From assembly GCF_020829595.1 (NCBI RefSeq), contig NZ_JAIVFW010000008.1, positions 62,001 to 126,000 of the forward strand: 64,000 nucleotides of DNA. Direction: 5' to 3'. Positions 38,757-47,511 of the stretch are shown in pieces (position 1 is the stretch's first letter; every line of letters starts with the position of its first letter). Position numbers and translations under genes: made by a program. Below the pieces are notes generated by a model. That model was not told the DNA's origin. It saw nothing but the letters and a program-made list of their open reading frames with translations, and did no database searches. The DNA comes from Nostoc sp. CHAB 5844 (lineage in GTDB: Bacteria > Cyanobacteriota > Cyanobacteriia > Cyanobacteriales > Nostocaceae).

Positions 38757-39463
38757 TTTTCAAATAACTCATTTTGTAAAGCTTGTTGTAGTTGAGTATC
38801 TTCTAAAGACGCTGGCAGAAGTTGTTCGACTCGAAACAAACCATAACGTCCTTCTAGTTCTATTGGCCCTACTAATTGTCCAGAGTTGGTGACATCAATA
38901 GCTGCCCGCAATGTGTCTGGCATGGTGCCACGGCTGATTGCTCCCATCATGCCGTTCATTATGCGATCGTCTGTGAGGGAATATTCTCTGGCTAGTTGTT
39001 CAAAGCTGCCTCCTTCTTCGATTTGAGTTCTGAGTTCTTCACAAAGTTCTTGGCTGTCAACAATAATGCGAGAGATGACGACGCGATCTAAAAAAATTTT
39101 TCTTTCAATAAAGTACTCAGGAAGGCTAGTTTGTGTAACCAATGTTTTAAGTTTTTCTAATTTGAAACCCAAGATAATTGATGCGTGAAATGCTTCATAA
39201 TCTGTGCCATTTGCTTGTAACCATTCTTGAAAGTTTTGTGGTTGAGTTAATTGATTTTTTAAACGAAAGTCAATAATTGCTTGTTCTGTTAAAGCTGGGT
39301 TGATATCTAAATCATCTCTAGTTTTGATTTCTTGCTCAATCACGTACTGGCGGAGAATATCGCCAATAAACTGTGATAATTTGCCAGAAGCTTGCAGATA
39401 TTTTACTGCCTCTGCTATTGAGAGCGGATGATCATTTATTGACAGAAATGATAAAGATTCCAT
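38705..39463 (-). CDS. Parvulin-type peptidylprolyl isomerase of the secretion operon
   Basis: About 252 residues. N-terminal SurA-like helical part, then a PpiC/rotamase core (about 130-235) with VVISRIIVDSQELCEELRTQIEEGGSFEQLAREYS and GMMGAISRGTMPDTLRAAI. No signal peptide, so cytoplasmic. The frame opens at a TTG (39475), but ATG at 39463 is preferred. The 3' end overlaps the ABC exporter by 52 bp, implying tight coupling; a parvulin ahead of an HlyB-like exporter is a recurrent cyanobacterial arrangement and suggests it keeps the cargo export-competent. No HlyD adaptor follows within the window. Confidence 0.85.
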   Translation of the reverse strand: MESLSFLSINDHPLSIAEAVKYLQASGKLSQFIGDILRQYVIEQEIKTRDDLDINPALTEQAIIDFRLKNQLTQPQNFQEWLQANGTDYEAFHASIILGFKLEKLKTLVTQTSLPEYFIERKIFLDRVVISRIIVDSQELCEELRTQIEEGGSFEQLAREYSLTDDRIMNGMMGAISRGTMPDTLRAAIDVTNSGQLVGPIELEGRYGLFRVEQLLPASLEDTQLQQALQNELFEKWLAEKIQKLTVKLQMG

Positions 39464-39611
39464 GAAATAACTCAAGAAAAACAGCTAAAATTTCATAATT
39501 TAGAGAGACCATTACTGGTTCAGGATTACTTAACCTTGGTCAGCATAGGAAATTACGGCAACTACACTGTTAATGTGTTGCCTAAAAAATTTTTTAAATT
39601 TCATCAGATAA

Positions 39612-40406
39612 TTAGCCGATCGCACTCCACAACCAAGCAAACACGATGGCGGCGATCGCGCCGATGAATGTATTTAAAATATTGACTAGTTCATTCGTCA
39701 GCCAAGTATATTGAGATTGCAGTGTGGCTCCAATCACACTTTCTAGATTGGTAGCAATGAAAGCTGCTAAGATACACCACACAATCCCCAGTAAGTCTAT
39801 CAATCCTACCGCCCAACCAACGCAGGCGATCGCGATCGATGCCACCACACCAGCTAAAGTTCCTTCTAAACTGACTGCGCCTTCTGTACCTCGCGGTACT
39901 GGTTGCAGTGTAGTAATCAAAAAGGTACTTCTACCATAGGCTTTCCCTACTTCGCTGGCTGATGTGTCCGATAGCTTGGTGCTAAAACTCGCTACATAGC
40001 CCAACACCAGCAAGGATACGGGATTAGGAACTAAAGACTGGGGATGAGATACTAAAAAACCCGAATTGATCACTCCTACACCCAAAGCACATAATGCCGC
40101 AGTTAACGCTGAACCCCAGACATTTTCCGGGCCTCTTGCACCAGAACGCTTCTCGGCTATGCCTTCAGCTTCTTTCTGTGCCATACCGATGCGCGTCACT
40201 CCTGAACCCACCAGAAAATAAAACGCCACTACTAGATATCCTTGCCAACCTAAAGTTCCCCAAACTATTACGCCCAATATCCACGCGTGGAATAACCCCG
40301 CTGGAGTGAGCAGCTTTTTGGGAGCAATCCAAACTAAACCCAATAAAATGGCGTTTAATCCTACTCCCACTAACCAGGGATTCCCAGAGTCAATTGAAGG
40401 TAACAT
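39612..40406 (-). CDS. DUF92 membrane protein, phytyl-phosphate kinase (VTE6) type
   Basis: 264 residues, about six membrane helices. Matches the TIGR00297/DUF92 family, whose plant member VTE6 phosphorylates phytyl phosphate for tocopherol and phylloquinone synthesis. Conserved blocks: GVTRIGMAQKEAEGIAEKRSGARGPENVWGSA and SDTSASEVGKAYGRSTFLITTLQPVPRGTEGAVSLEGT. Residues about 118-132 (LVSHPQSLVPNPVSL) are encoded by a CCCCAGTCTTTAGTTCCTAATCC-type intergenic repeat lying in a loop, so the protein seems to have absorbed a repeat without losing the frame. Confidence 0.88.
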   Translation of the reverse strand: MLPSIDSGNPWLVGVGLNAILLGLVWIAPKKLLTPAGLFHAWILGVIVWGTLGWQGYLVVAFYFLVGSGVTRIGMAQKEAEGIAEKRSGARGPENVWGSALTAALCALGVGVINSGFLVSHPQSLVPNPVSLLVLGYVASFSTKLSDTSASEVGKAYGRSTFLITTLQPVPRGTEGAVSLEGTLAGVVASIAIACVGWAVGLIDLLGIVWCILAAFIATNLESVIGATLQSQYTWLTNELVNILNTFIGAIAAIVFAWLWSAIG

Positions 40407-40763
40407 CAGCAGTGAATCACAAGTAGTGTTGTCATTGCCAGCATATCAACAGAATAACCAATTTTAGACCTTGGATGTTATCTCTCATTCTTTAATTCTA
40501 GAAGTGCATCGATTTTATTACTTTTACTAGTGGTGAGAGAAAAAACAGGCAAGACAAAGAACAAATTTTTTCAGTTACAACTAGGCAGAAGTCAGAAGAA
40601 TAGGTGAATTCTGAGTTTTGTACGTCATCAAGTTGCAAACGCTGTAAATATCGCCATTAGCATATAAGCAGCAGCAATATAAAACTGTGTTCCAATTAAC
40701 CACAAATGGGTTTTCAGTGCATAAATTGTAGATAGCAACTACAACATCTCCTCAACACCAGTT

Positions 40764-41195
40764 ATGAGTCAACCTATATTTCATCTGGCTTTCCCAGTGA
40801 GTGATATCCAACAGACAAAAGCCTATTATGTCGATGGCTTGGGCTGTATTCCTGGCCGAGAAAACCCTCACGCGTTGATTCTTAATCTCTACGGTCATCA
40901 ACTAGTAGCACACACTACCAAAGAACCTTTAACACGGCAACGCACTATTTATCCCAGGCACTTTGGACTAATTTTTACTCAAGAAAGTGACTGGGAAAAT
41001 TTGTTAAATAAAGCACAAGAGCAACAGCTTTTATTTCGAGAAGAAGCTAAAGATCGCTTTGTGGGTTCTGCTTTAGAACATCGGACTTTCTTTTTAGAAG
41101 ATCCTTTTTACAATTTGCTGGAGTTTAAATATTACCGCTACCCAGAGGCGATTTTTGGTAGTTATGAGTATACCCAAATTGGCGATCGCGCTTAA
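40764..41195 (+). CDS. VOC (glyoxalase/dioxygenase) superfamily protein
   Basis: 143 residues with the paired beta-alpha-beta pattern of the vicinal-oxygen-chelate fold: FHLAFPVSDIQQTKAYYVDGLGC at the start and TFFLEDPFYNLLEFKYY near the end, with possible metal ligands H7 and the late Glu. Substrate cannot be inferred. The last 71 bp overlap the convergent lipase gene. The gap before it (40407-40763) shows only AT-rich sequence. Confidence 0.85.
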   Translation: MSQPIFHLAFPVSDIQQTKAYYVDGLGCIPGRENPHALILNLYGHQLVAHTTKEPLTRQRTIYPRHFGLIFTQESDWENLLNKAQEQQLLFREEAKDRFVGSALEHRTFFLEDPFYNLLEFKYYRYPEAIFGSYEYTQIGDRA

Positions 41196-41802
41196 TATTC
41201 CGCATCGGTTCAGCTAAGGCTGTGGCTACTGCGGCTAAACTCCTAGAATCGGTTAACATCCAAGGATGCGAAGCTGCTGGGATAATCACTTCTGTACCTA
41301 TAGGCATTTGCGAACTTTTCGCCGGGACAATCATTAAATCATAAGGTGTCCAAATTGAAGTAAAATTTAGTTGCTGTAACATCACAGCATCAGAATTTAA
41401 ATCTTTAAGAAAGTTACTGTTAGGACGCATTTGTAAACAGCCAGGTCGCCAAGAACCATAGGCAACTACAGTTCCATAATGAGGCGATGAGATGGTGATA
41501 AACCGCTGCACGCGCTCAATTCCGCCTAGCCGCTGTACGTAATATCGACTGACAATTCCGCCCATGCTGAAACCGACAATATCCAGTTTCTGCTCTGGCT
41601 CAAAGGTTGCGGCAATATAATTAGCCACTTGCTGCGCCAACACATCAAGACCAACATCGCCATTATTCGGTACTAGATTGAGATCATACACAGACCAACC
41701 CTTGTCTTGTAAATAATTTCTCATCTTGTGGAATACAGCTTCCGTATCTCCAATACCGTGTATTAATAATACGGGGTTGTACTGTTGATTAATTGTGTTC
41801 AT
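41125..41802 (-). CDS. Lipase/esterase of the alpha/beta hydrolase fold
   Basis: 225 residues. The oxyanion segment VLLIHGIGDTEAVF and nucleophile elbow GFSMGGIVSRYY mark it as a triacylglycerol lipase-like (LipA/EstA) esterase; H is in ASHPWMLT near the C-terminus. No signal peptide. The last 24 codons (RDRQFGYTHNYQKSPLGSGNI) overlap the 3' end of the VOC gene on the other strand, so the tail is probably a run-through extension beyond the conserved domain. Confidence 0.88.
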   Translation of the reverse strand: MNTINQQYNPVLLIHGIGDTEAVFHKMRNYLQDKGWSVYDLNLVPNNGDVGLDVLAQQVANYIAATFEPEQKLDIVGFSMGGIVSRYYVQRLGGIERVQRFITISSPHYGTVVAYGSWRPGCLQMRPNSNFLKDLNSDAVMLQQLNFTSIWTPYDLMIVPAKSSQMPIGTEVIIPAASHPWMLTDSRSLAAVATALAEPMRNIKRDRQFGYTHNYQKSPLGSGNI

Positions 41803-42243
41803 TGCCTAATTTGCCTGCATTACGCTGTCTAAAATCTAGCTAAGTTAGATTGCTATCTGTGAATCAGCTATGACACTCAGATCACTGGCTTGAAGAGGGG
41901 CTAGTATTTTTACTCAGCAACGCCACTTGCTTCAAGTCGGCAGAGCCGCCCAACGCAGTGGCTCCTCAGCACTTCAAAACGTAAAGTTAATTTTTGTTAA
42001 GCTAACTTTCATAATCTTGCTTATAGTTACGGTAAAATTTAATAATTGGTCATAGATATGTACGGGCGGCAAGTGCCTGCAAAATCAAAGACATTTGCTC
42101 TGTAGTCTTACTATAGTGTTGCTTAAGCACTAAACTATAAAGCTAGTCAAAGTAATAGTACGGCGCAAAAAAATGTTGCATTAAGCTGCAATTTTTAACA
42201 TTACGGTCAAATATACACAATATAGAAGGCAGGAGAAATTCTA
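41803..42243. other. Intergenic region with repeat units
   Basis: No gene. At 41934-41970 it contains the CAAGTCGGCAGAGCCGCCCAACGCAGTGGCTCC unit shared with 8694-8775 and 53640-53725. The rest is AT-rich. It carries the promoter side of the following gene, whose GGAG ribosome-binding site is at 42231-42235. Confidence 0.5.
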
Positions 42244-42744
42244 ATGTTGGGTTTTATCAAAAAACTAATTGGTGGGATTCTAGGCTTCATCACAGGGCTG
42301 CTACCAGGAAAGAAAAAGGGTGGTGGTTACTACTTACAACTAGATGAGAGTGGTGCGGAAGTAACTCCAGCACCAGCAGCCACACCTAAACCAGCAGACA
42401 CACCTAAACCAGCAGCCACCTCTAACGGTACAAAGGCGGCAGCAGAAGCATCTGAGCCAGAGGAAAAACCAGCGCCTGTAGCAGAAACTGAGAAAAAACC
42501 CGCACCTGCGGCTAAAGCGGTGAAAGCTAAGGCATCCAAGAATGGCAAAGCTGCACCAACTGAACCAGCAAAAGCTCCCGCACCAGCTGTTGTTGCTACC
42601 AAGAAAGAACCAACTGAAACTACATTTGCACCAAAATATTTAGCTCCTACTGCGTCCGCTTCCAATGGTCGCCGCCGTCCTGGGGCAAATATGAGTTCTT
42701 TCTTAGACATGGCAAGTCAAGTTAAAACTCCCAAGCAAGCTTAG
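42244..42744 (+). CDS. Ala/Pro/Lys-rich conserved hypothetical protein
   Basis: 166 residues. The N-terminus MLGFIKKLIGGILGFITGLLPGKKK is an amphipathic or membrane-associating helix, followed by GYYLQLDESG. The centre (about 38-125) is a low-complexity Pro/Ala/Lys/Glu linker. The C-terminus FAPKYLAPTASASNGRRRPGANMSSFLDMA looks conserved rather than low-complexity. I recall similar two-ended proteins in other cyanobacteria but no function. The design suggests a membrane tether with a peptide bait at the far end. AGGAG precedes the ATG. Confidence 0.75.
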   Translation: MLGFIKKLIGGILGFITGLLPGKKKGGGYYLQLDESGAEVTPAPAATPKPADTPKPAATSNGTKAAAEASEPEEKPAPVAETEKKPAPAAKAVKAKASKNGKAAPTEPAKAPAPAVVATKKEPTETTFAPKYLAPTASASNGRRRPGANMSSFLDMASQVKTPKQA

Positions 42745-42748
42745 TGAT

Positions 42749-43840
42749 TCAATTTTCATTGTTAGCGATCGCCAAGCATTTACTAAATACCAATCCGCTG
42801 TACAACTGAAAAGCAGCATCCCAATTAGTCTGTTCTCGGCGAAACAGATTTATATGGGGTGTGATATTGTTTAACATTTCTGTTTGATCTAAAACCGTCT
42901 CCGCGAAAGGTGTGAAATCTGACCAAAGCTTCACTTGTGGTAGATGCTGCTCTAGCCAGTTGAGTACTTGATTCCAGTTGATTCTGATGGTATTTTGACT
43001 AGCTTGGGCAGCAATTTCTACACCTTTTTGAAAATCATAACTATGATCGGACATTCGCAAAATAGAGCGTCGTCCAGGTATATGTAGGTCACAAAACTGG
43101 GCATAGTCCTGAGTTTGAGTTTTACGTTCTAGCTTGTGACGAGCATCAACATCGACAACTTCCTCAAAAATCGGCAACAGTCCAACTACTCTTGCTTGAA
43201 CTTCAGACCAATTAAAGGTGAGAGAACCAAGTTGATTAGTTTGGTTGCGACAAACAACAGTAGGTTGTAGACCAGACTCCGAAAAATATTCAACTTGATA
43301 AACTTGTATTTGTTGCACTGCGGCTATTGTCGCCCAAAAACAAGGAATTCCTGCCTGCTTTAGCTGTTCACCGTAGAATTTCAATTCTCCCACTTGTCCA
43401 GAACGATATACTCTCCAACTCCGACTGGGTAGAATTAGCCTAGCTGTATATGGGTCTAGCTGCATAATTTGAGCAAATTTTGCGGCAACTGTTGACTTTT
43501 GTTCATTACTCAAAGGTTCTAAAATAAGTAACCCTGGTTCATTAGTGGTAGGTTCGGCTGTGGCTTTGGCAATGGCCCGTTGTCTTTCTTCTTGTTCAAC
43601 TTCTTTGAGGCGTTGTAAGCCTTGACGTGCTTGGGTAACTATTTTGGCATTGGTTGTACTCTGCAACAACTGACGATAGATTTTTTCAGCATCCTGTCGC
43701 TTATGAGATACCTCGTAAAGTCGGGCAACATAAAATTGCACCCAAGGATTATCTGGTGATTCTTTTAACAATTGTTGGAGTAATTTGGCAGCTGTGTGAT
43801 AATCTTTACGCTCAAAAGCGATCGCCACCTGCTCAATCAT
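42749..43840 (-). CDS. Tetratricopeptide-repeat protein
   Basis: 363 residues. The first roughly 75 form TPR-like helical pairs (AFERKDYHTAAKLLQQLLKESPDNPWVQFYVARLYEVSHKRQDAEKIYRQLLQ). The remainder is a cyanobacterial region of unknown function with YTARLILPSRSWRVYRSGQVGELKFY and a Trp-rich C-terminus. No signal peptide. It is convergent with the preceding hypothetical gene (4 bp apart). Likely a scaffold protein; specific role unknown. Confidence 0.8.
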   Translation of the reverse strand: MIEQVAIAFERKDYHTAAKLLQQLLKESPDNPWVQFYVARLYEVSHKRQDAEKIYRQLLQSTTNAKIVTQARQGLQRLKEVEQEERQRAIAKATAEPTTNEPGLLILEPLSNEQKSTVAAKFAQIMQLDPYTARLILPSRSWRVYRSGQVGELKFYGEQLKQAGIPCFWATIAAVQQIQVYQVEYFSESGLQPTVVCRNQTNQLGSLTFNWSEVQARVVGLLPIFEEVVDVDARHKLERKTQTQDYAQFCDLHIPGRRSILRMSDHSYDFQKGVEIAAQASQNTIRINWNQVLNWLEQHLPQVKLWSDFTPFAETVLDQTEMLNNITPHINLFRREQTNWDAAFQLYSGLVFSKCLAIANNEN

Positions 43841-43952
43841 AGTTTGTTTCCCCGCATCCCCGCCTTGTTTTTTGACCCGTGTTGATTGCTCAGAGCAATA
43901 AATAAACTGGGCTTATACTCAGCACTCAGCACTCAGCACTTTTATATATCAT

Positions 43953-44681
43953 TTATACTTCACAAGCTGCGGTAACTAAGGTTAAAGCCACGATGGGTGC
44001 GGTGACAGCGCGGAGAATGCGACGACCGAGGGATACAGGTTGAAAGCCGGATGCGATCGCATTTTCAATTTCTTGTTCTGTCCATCCACCTTCGGGGCCT
44101 GTAGCAATAATTAGTTCTTGGTCATTGGTCATTTGTTCTTTGGTGGGTAAGCAGTCTTTTAGATGAGGAAAGTTACCACGCGCCTCACAGATATACTTTT
44201 GACCATTGACCATTGACTCTTGACCATTGATTGACATAAAAGCCACTGGTTCTAGAATCGTCGGTACAAAAGCTCGCTCTGATTGTTCTGCGGCTTCAGC
44301 GGCGATGCGTCGCCAACGTTCAAGCTTTTGCGGACTAGGATTGAGGAGAGTGCGATCGCTGATTACTGGAGCAATACAAGTTACACCAATTTCCGTACAG
44401 CAGCGTACCACTTCATCAAATCCATTACCTTTAGGTAAGGCTACCATCAGCGTAATTGTTACAGGTAGTTCCGTCTCTACGGAGAGTAGTTCTAAAACCT
44501 GGGCTTGTTCCCCTGCAAGCTGCACCAACCACCATTTACCCATACCATCCATAGCAATAAAGTGATCGCCCTCACGCAAACGTAAAACACGTCCCAAATA
44601 ATGTAGTTGCTGGGGTGAGAGTAAAATTTGGTCTTGTTGGAATTGAGAAGGTGCGATCGCAATTCGTTGTAGTTGAGCCAT
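43953..44681 (-). CDS. rsmE: 16S rRNA m3U1498 methyltransferase RsmE
   Basis: SPOUT methyltransferase acting on 16S rRNA. From the ATG at 44681 it has 242 residues, as in E. coli; the frame extends to 44789 without homology. N-terminal PUA-like part (LLSPQQLHYLGRVLRLREGD), C-terminal knot with GPEGGWTEQEIENAIASGF and LGRRILRAVTAPIVAL. Two segments, MSINGQESMVNGQK (149-162) and TKEQMTNDQEL (180-190), are translations of the TGACCATTGACCATTGAC and TTGGTCATTGGTCATTTG repeats that litter the gaps of this genome; they flank the YICEARGNFPHL strand. The protein length is kept, so the insertions may replace loop residues. Confidence 0.93.
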   Translation of the reverse strand: MAQLQRIAIAPSQFQQDQILLSPQQLHYLGRVLRLREGDHFIAMDGMGKWWLVQLAGEQAQVLELLSVETELPVTITLMVALPKGNGFDEVVRCCTEIGVTCIAPVISDRTLLNPSPQKLERWRRIAAEAAEQSERAFVPTILEPVAFMSINGQESMVNGQKYICEARGNFPHLKDCLPTKEQMTNDQELIIATGPEGGWTEQEIENAIASGFQPVSLGRRILRAVTAPIVALTLVTAACEV

Positions 44682-44853
44682 ACTAAGTAGTTCAGCTTTA
44701 CTTTGAGGTAGTGCGATCGCACAGTCAGCCAAAACAAAAAACAGAGCGACCGGGTAAATTAAGCTTAGAAGACCAATTGTTGATGACAATAAGCGAAACC
44801 CAACACCAAGATTAATGTTGGGTTAACGTAAGGAAACCCAACTTTATATTCTA

Positions 44854-45228
44854 TTAATCACGAGTCAGCAGTTCTAGGTTATGGCCATTGGGGTCATAAA
44901 AATAAAAACCACGCCCACCTTTTCTATGGTTAATTTCGCCTTTGTGCTGATGCATCGGGTCACTAGTGTACTCCAAACCAGCTTGTTTTACTCTAGCGAA
45001 GATAGTATCAAATTCTTCATCGCTAACGTGAAAAGCATAATGATGCGACTCAAATGTTGTTCTGTCATCAAAATCGAGTGTTAGCGTGTCATTAACTCGC
45101 ACCGCCGCAAAATGTCCAGCAGGTTCTACTTTTAAACCAAAAATTTGGGCAAAAAACTGTGCAGATGCTTGTTTATCATGAGCAGGAACTATAGTGTGAT
45201 TTAAAGATATTGTCATAATCTTTTGCAT
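44854..45228 (-). CDS. VOC (glyoxalase) superfamily protein
   Basis: 124 residues, single-domain vicinal-oxygen-chelate protein: SLNHTIVPAHDKQASAQFFAQIFGL with metal-ligand His, central HHYAFHVSDEEFD, and C-terminal GRGFYFYDPNGHNLELLTRD with the ligand Glu. Probably a small-molecule lyase or resistance-type enzyme; substrate unknown. The start may be the second Met (45216). Confidence 0.88.
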   Translation of the reverse strand: MQKIMTISLNHTIVPAHDKQASAQFFAQIFGLKVEPAGHFAAVRVNDTLTLDFDDRTTFESHHYAFHVSDEEFDTIFARVKQAGLEYTSDPMHQHKGEINHRKGGRGFYFYDPNGHNLELLTRD

Positions 45229-45486
45229 CCAAAATTGTTTATAGGTTTAGCTCTAGAATGCCTAGCAAAATGTTATTTTGCCCTCCTCATTTCGATAGGA
45301 TTTTTGTCGTCTAAGTGGGTGTTCAAAACCCTTACACCCCTATACCCTTATCCCCTACACCCAGTCTCAACACATAATATTTGTGCTTTAGTCCTGGCTA
45401 TTATCCCTCATGGTCTTGAAGTGAATCAAGGGTTGTGTAAAAATTGGAGTCTTTGGCATCACAAGCTAAATTTGAGGAATTGAGAC

Positions 45487-47007
45487 ATGGCGCGTCTAGC
45501 ACTGCTGAGTGTATCTAACAAAACTGGTTTAATTGACCTAGCCCGTAGTTTGGTAGAAGAATTTGAATTTGATTTAATCAGCAGTGGGGGAACAGCTCAA
45601 GCCCTCAAAGATGCGGGAATAGCAGTAACAAAGGTGTCTGATTACACAGGTTCACCAGAAATTTTAGGTGGACGCGTGAAAACATTACATCCGCGCATTC
45701 ATGGTGGGATTTTGGCACGGCGGGATGTTGCTGGTGATATTACAGATTTAGAAAATAACCAAATTCGCCCTATTGATTTGGTGGTGGTGAATCTTTATCC
45801 GTTTGAGGAAACTATTGCTAAATCAGGGGTGACGTTGGCGGAAGCTGTGGAACAAATTGACATTGGTGGCCCGGCAATGTTACGGGCATCATCAAAAAAT
45901 TTTGCTCATCTGACGGTGTTATGTGACCCAGCACAATATGATGAATATCTGCAAGAATTACGCCAAAATAACGGAGAAGCTTCTTTAGAATTTCGCCAAA
46001 AGGCAGCTTTGAAAGGATTTTTACATACTGCGAATTATGATCAGGCGATCGCATCTTACCTCGCAGGGAAACAACAGCACACCCTCAGCGGTATCCAATT
46101 ACAATCTCTGCGTTACGGAGAAAACCCCCATCAAAGTGCAGCTTGGTATCAAACTGGCACTACACCTATAGGATGGGCAGCGGCCAAGAAACTGCAAGGC
46201 AAGGAACTCAGCTACAATAACTTAGTTGACTTAGAAGCCGCCCGCCGCATTATTGCAGAGTTCACTGATACACCAGCCGCGACAATTATTAAACATACAA
46301 ATCCCTGCGGTACGGCGTTAGGAGATACCATTGTCGAAGCTTATCAAAAGGCTTTTAATGCTGATTCTACTTCAGCGTTTGGGGGAATTGTCGCCCTGAA
46401 CCGTCCGATTGATGCGGCTACAGCCAGCGAGTTAACTAAAACTTTTTTAGAATGTGTAGTTGCACCTGACTGTGATGCAGAAGCGCAAAAAATTCTCTCT
46501 AAGAAATCTAATGTGCGAGTTTTGACATTAGCAGATTTAAGTAGTGGCCCGAAAACTTTAGTTAAACAAATTGCTGGCGGTTTTTTGGTGCAAGCTGCGG
46601 ATGATATTGTTGCTGACACTAGTCAATGGCAAGTAGTTACGGAACGCCAACCTACCGCAGATGAGTTAACAGAATTACTCTTTGCTTGGAAAGTTTGCAA
46701 ACACGTTAAATCTAATGCCATTGTAGTCACAAGCGATCGCACTACTCTCGGTGTCGGCGCTGGGCAAATGAACCGCGTTGGTTCCGCAAAAATCGCTTTA
46801 GAACAAGCTGGTGAAAAAGCTCAGGGCGCAATTCTAGCCAGCGATGGATTTTTCCCCTTTGATGATACTGTGAGAACTGCCGCCGCAGTTGGTATTACCG
46901 CCATTGTCCAACCAGGCGGCAGTTTGCGCGACCATGATTCTATCAAAGCTGCTAATGAACTGGGTTTGGTGATGGTGTTAACAGGGATACGTCACTTTTT
47001 ACACTAA
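45487..47007 (+). CDS. purH: Bifunctional AICAR transformylase/IMP cyclohydrolase
   Basis: Last two steps of IMP synthesis: formyl transfer to AICAR and ring closure. 506 residues. N-terminal IMP cyclohydrolase (about 1-195; SVSNKTGLIDLARSL, SGGTAQALKDAGI, GGRVKTLHPRIHGGIL) and C-terminal transformylase with the catalytic KHTNPCGTA and FGGIVALNRPID motifs, ending ALEQAGEKAQGAILASDGFFPFDDTV. Complete. It stands alone; the gap upstream has the ACACCCCTATACCCTTATCCCC repeat. Confidence 0.97.
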   Translation: MARLALLSVSNKTGLIDLARSLVEEFEFDLISSGGTAQALKDAGIAVTKVSDYTGSPEILGGRVKTLHPRIHGGILARRDVAGDITDLENNQIRPIDLVVVNLYPFEETIAKSGVTLAEAVEQIDIGGPAMLRASSKNFAHLTVLCDPAQYDEYLQELRQNNGEASLEFRQKAALKGFLHTANYDQAIASYLAGKQQHTLSGIQLQSLRYGENPHQSAAWYQTGTTPIGWAAAKKLQGKELSYNNLVDLEAARRIIAEFTDTPAATIIKHTNPCGTALGDTIVEAYQKAFNADSTSAFGGIVALNRPIDAATASELTKTFLECVVAPDCDAEAQKILSKKSNVRVLTLADLSSGPKTLVKQIAGGFLVQAADDIVADTSQWQVVTERQPTADELTELLFAWKVCKHVKSNAIVVTSDRTTLGVGAGQMNRVGSAKIALEQAGEKAQGAILASDGFFPFDDTVRTAAAVGITAIVQPGGSLRDHDSIKAANELGLVMVLTGIRHFLH

Positions 47008-47110
47008 ATTAGGGCTTTCGCACAAAGATTACTAGTTGAGATGAGATGTGAGGGTATAAGGTTTTGCTCGCTTATCCCAATTCACGAAAAATTTGATGCA
47101 CATAAAATGT

Positions 47111-47139
47111 GTAGAGACGTTGCATTGCAACGTCTCTAC
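47111..47139. repeat. Perfect palindromic repeat after purH
   Basis: GTAGAGACGTTGCA (47111-47124) and TGCAACGTCTCTAC (47126-47139) form a 14-bp perfect stem with a one-base centre, about 105 bp beyond purH. This palindrome is abundant in Nostoc intergenic DNA; the A-run after it argues against a terminator for purH on this strand. Confidence 0.75.
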
Positions 47140-47303
47140 AAAAAAATTCGTTTCATCTTTAAAGGAAATTGGTATTACAACCTCACGCCCCTACACCCTG
47201 TCTCAACCAAAATCTTGTAATTTAATTTAATCAAGATGGTGCAGTTATAAAAGTGTCACTTATCACACTCGCCCTTATCTAACAGTAGTGTTATCTTATA
47301 TTT

Positions 47304-47372
47304 GTGTGAGGAGCAAGTTGAAATTAGAAAGCGTCTGGGGTGGAAACACGGCAACACTCCCAGGCGCTTTTT
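47304..47372 (+). ncRNA. yfr2: Yfr2-family small RNA, copy 1
   Basis: About 69 nt: 5' segment GTGTGAGGAGCAAGTTGAAA, then a hairpin GCGTCTGGGGTG...CACTCCCAGGCGC closed by the loop GGAAACACGGCAA, then TTTTT. The GGAAACA loop motif and a terminator-like 3' hairpin define the Yfr2 family of abundant cyanobacterial RNAs, as I recall it. The 5' GTGTGAGGAG is complementary to CUCCUCACAC, the core of Yfr1 RNA. A TATATT or TATCTT box at 47292-47302 can serve as -10. No ORF overlaps on the + strand. Confidence 0.85.
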
Positions 47373-47511
47373 AGTATTTATCAGTAAACTTTCTTGTGGT
47401 TCTCTCCGCAAATTTTAAGTTTTATAAGCATACTTACCGAAGATGGATTGAAGTAAAAATTTCTATGCCAACATCGATAATGGCACTTTTTTAAATAACT
47501 GGCTTGTGGAA

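Noticed and set aside
42330-42710. 126-codon Ala/Gly-rich minus-strand ORF
   Set aside because: Mirror image of the Pro/Ala/Lys-rich protein; low complexity generates open frames on both strands.
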